Shown piece by piece: positions 27,871 through 29,158 of a stretch of DNA of 29,158 bases (within the stretch, counting starts at the first letter, position 1; every line of letters starts with the position of its first letter). The DNA lies in assembly GCA_000708835.1 (NCBI GenBank), contig DF237790.1, positions 1 to 29,158 on the forward strand. Reading direction: 5' to 3'. The notes beneath the pieces are model-generated. The model was given only the letters and a program-made list of their open reading frames with translations. It was not told the origin of the DNA and searched no databases. This DNA is from Klebsormidium nitens. Its lineage: Eukaryota > Streptophyta > Klebsormidiophyceae > Klebsormidiales > Klebsormidiaceae. Made by a program: the position numbers and the translations under genes.

Positions 27871-28053
27871 GGGATCGACACGTAGGTGGTCAAGCCATGC
27901 CGAGACATTTTTATGTCGAGATGCATAGGCGCGACATTATCTCGAACAAAACTCCTTCTCCGAGTCGCGCTGCTTGTGCCATATCCAAATGTAGCAATGA
28001 GTAATGCCGCGAGCATCAAATACATATTACGATTCTGTTTGGTAACTTTGTAG
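27871..28053. other. Spacer / probable intron sequence left of the right-edge gene
   Basis: Base composition falls back to ordinary values here. It ends in a splice-acceptor-like GGTAACTTTGTAG. I see no gene in it; part may be remnant 3' LTR. Confidence 0.35.
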
Positions 28054-29158
28054 ATTCTGCGCCTCCCCCCGAGTTCTTCAATGTCAAGATCGACGTCTCC
28101 GCGATGCTAGCCGCTAATGCAGCGGCTCTGGACGGCAGCTCAGCATATTGCCAGCTATACAGCGCATGGCGGCAGGCGTGGCAGGGAGAGCTAACCCCGG
28201 ATGGCCGAGTGGCCATCGGCGTTATGGTCGACTTTTTGGAAGGCCCGCGGCGAAAGGCCATCCGCTCAGGTACCTTTCAACGTATGCTCATTGGATGCAA
28301 GTGTCTGCAACGTTGGAAGATGGCGTTCTACCGGTCCACGCATCAGCCAACACTCAAAGTCTTCAAACTGTTTTGAAAGCATTGGCGTGATGGTTGTATT
28401 CTGCAGCACCTCGTTCTCCTGAATTGCAGCGTTCTCAACATGACAAGAAGATTGACGTTTCATGCAATCTTGCGCGTACTTTAGCCAAAGCGGGGCATAT
28501 CAAATTTCGACTCTTTAGCTCGTTTCTTTGAAATGATGCGTGCGGGTTCACGACTCTGATATCTGCGTTTACTTCCTTGCAGCAGCTGGAGGTGAGGACG
28601 ACGGGGACAGGTGGAGGCTTCGGCCGAGAAACATCCACGAGCTGTTCTCGAAGGGGACGGCGAAACGGGGGCAGGGGGTTTTGATGGAGGCGCCAGCGGA
28701 TTCGAGATGGAGAGCGGGGCGGGAGGGGCGGACTGCGTCCCTCGAAGACGCAACTCTGTACGTCCTCCACGTCCGGATGGAACAAGAGGAGTGGGTCTCT
28801 CCACCCTTGCACGTCATCGACTGGAAGTCGCAGAGAAGCAGTGGTCCGAGGAGGGGCTCATTGAAACGGCGCAGCAAGAGATGGAGGTAGACACGGTGGT
28901 AGCCATGCTCACAAAGCTCTCGGTGTTTGTGTTAGAGGGGTTAGGGCCGTACTATTCGGCAACGCAGCTGAAATACGCCACCGGCACCAACTCCCACGTT
29001 CTAACACTGTACCGCTTCATCCGGTATGCAAAGCGGCTGGGCGGAAGGGACCAGGAGAAAGTGGAGCTGGAGTTTGATGGGTTCGAGCAGAAGGGAGGTC
29101 TTCCGTTGGCGGGAAGGCCGACGGGCGCGCGGCCGAACCCCAACCCGATTGGGTACGA
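28054..29158 (+). CDS. Unrecognised multi-exon gene with a possible histone-fold segment (partial, frameshift)
   Basis: Exon 28054-28269 (acceptor TTTGTAG, donor GTACCT) and a second exon from 28583 (acceptor CCTTGCAG) join in phase 1. Across the joint, VAIGVMVDFL..AIRSAAGG..RWRLRPRNIHELF aligns without gaps to the H2B stretch KAMGIMNSFV..EASR..RSTITSREIQTAV; PRNI also recalls PRHI of H2A. The match is weak and could be chance. The frame reads TLYVLHVRMEQEEWVSPPL to about 28830. From there another frame looks better (LEVAEKQWSEEGLIETAQQE, then LTLYRFIRYAKRLGG) and is open to the window edge, implying a frameshift or missed intron near 28830. Upstream exons and the 3' end are not in the window. 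No function is assigned. Confidence 0.4.

Overview
This window looks like nuclear DNA of a streptophyte (charophyte) alga, most likely a Klebsormidium-type organism. Protein-coding exons are split by introns with GT..AG borders, there is a plant-style multi-exon sulfotransferase, and two LTR-retrotransposon classes are present. One of them is a Ty3/Gypsy element that carries its own cytosine-5 DNA methyltransferase. Retrotransposon-borne methyltransferases have been reported (from memory, de Mendoza et al. 2018) in charophytes, in Gypsy elements, and in dinoflagellates. No tRNA, rRNA or CRISPR structure is visible. An assembly gap (Ns) lies at 10832-10936.

Layout from left to right. (i) 1-1731: a compact Copia-type element whose only gene is gag. 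It keeps the tail of its 5' LTR, an initiator-tRNA-type primer site, a polypurine tract and a complete 321-bp 3' LTR. (ii) 1798-2177: a short TATTCC-rich segment bounded by a perfect 19-bp inverted repeat. (iii) 3167-6877: a five-exon gene for a membrane-anchored sulfotransferase. (iv) 6878-9900: mostly unrecognised intergenic DNA with a dispersed ~175-bp duplication. (v) About 9950-17500: three diverged histone H3 genes of the centromeric (CENH3-like) kind. Copy 1 is on the + strand; copies 2 and 3 are transcribed away from each other from a ~300-bp shared upstream region. All share a phase-2 intron at the same place in the histone fold, and copies 2 and 3 share a charged C-terminal extension unknown in ordinary H3. 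Every copy carries stops or frameshifts. (vi) About 18200-27860: a very GC-rich Ty3/Gypsy element. Its order is a novel 5' ORF with a duplicated Cys module, gag with zinc knuckles, aspartic protease, DNA methyltransferase, a 42-residue repeat linker, reverse transcriptase, RNase H, integrase and a C-terminal PHD finger. (vii) 28054 to the right edge: two or more exons of an unrecognised gene, part of which resembles a histone H2B/H2A fold.

How the parts relate. The Gypsy element encodes both a chromatin writer (DNA methyltransferase) and a probable chromatin reader (PHD finger), so it could mark its own copies and direct its integration. The three CENH3-like genes and the Gypsy element show a similar kind of decay. 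Most in-frame stops can be explained by a C-to-T change in a CGA or CAG codon, as expected from deamination of methylated cytosine. The sulfotransferase and the Copia gag look intact. All functional statements rest on motif recognition by eye; no database search was run.
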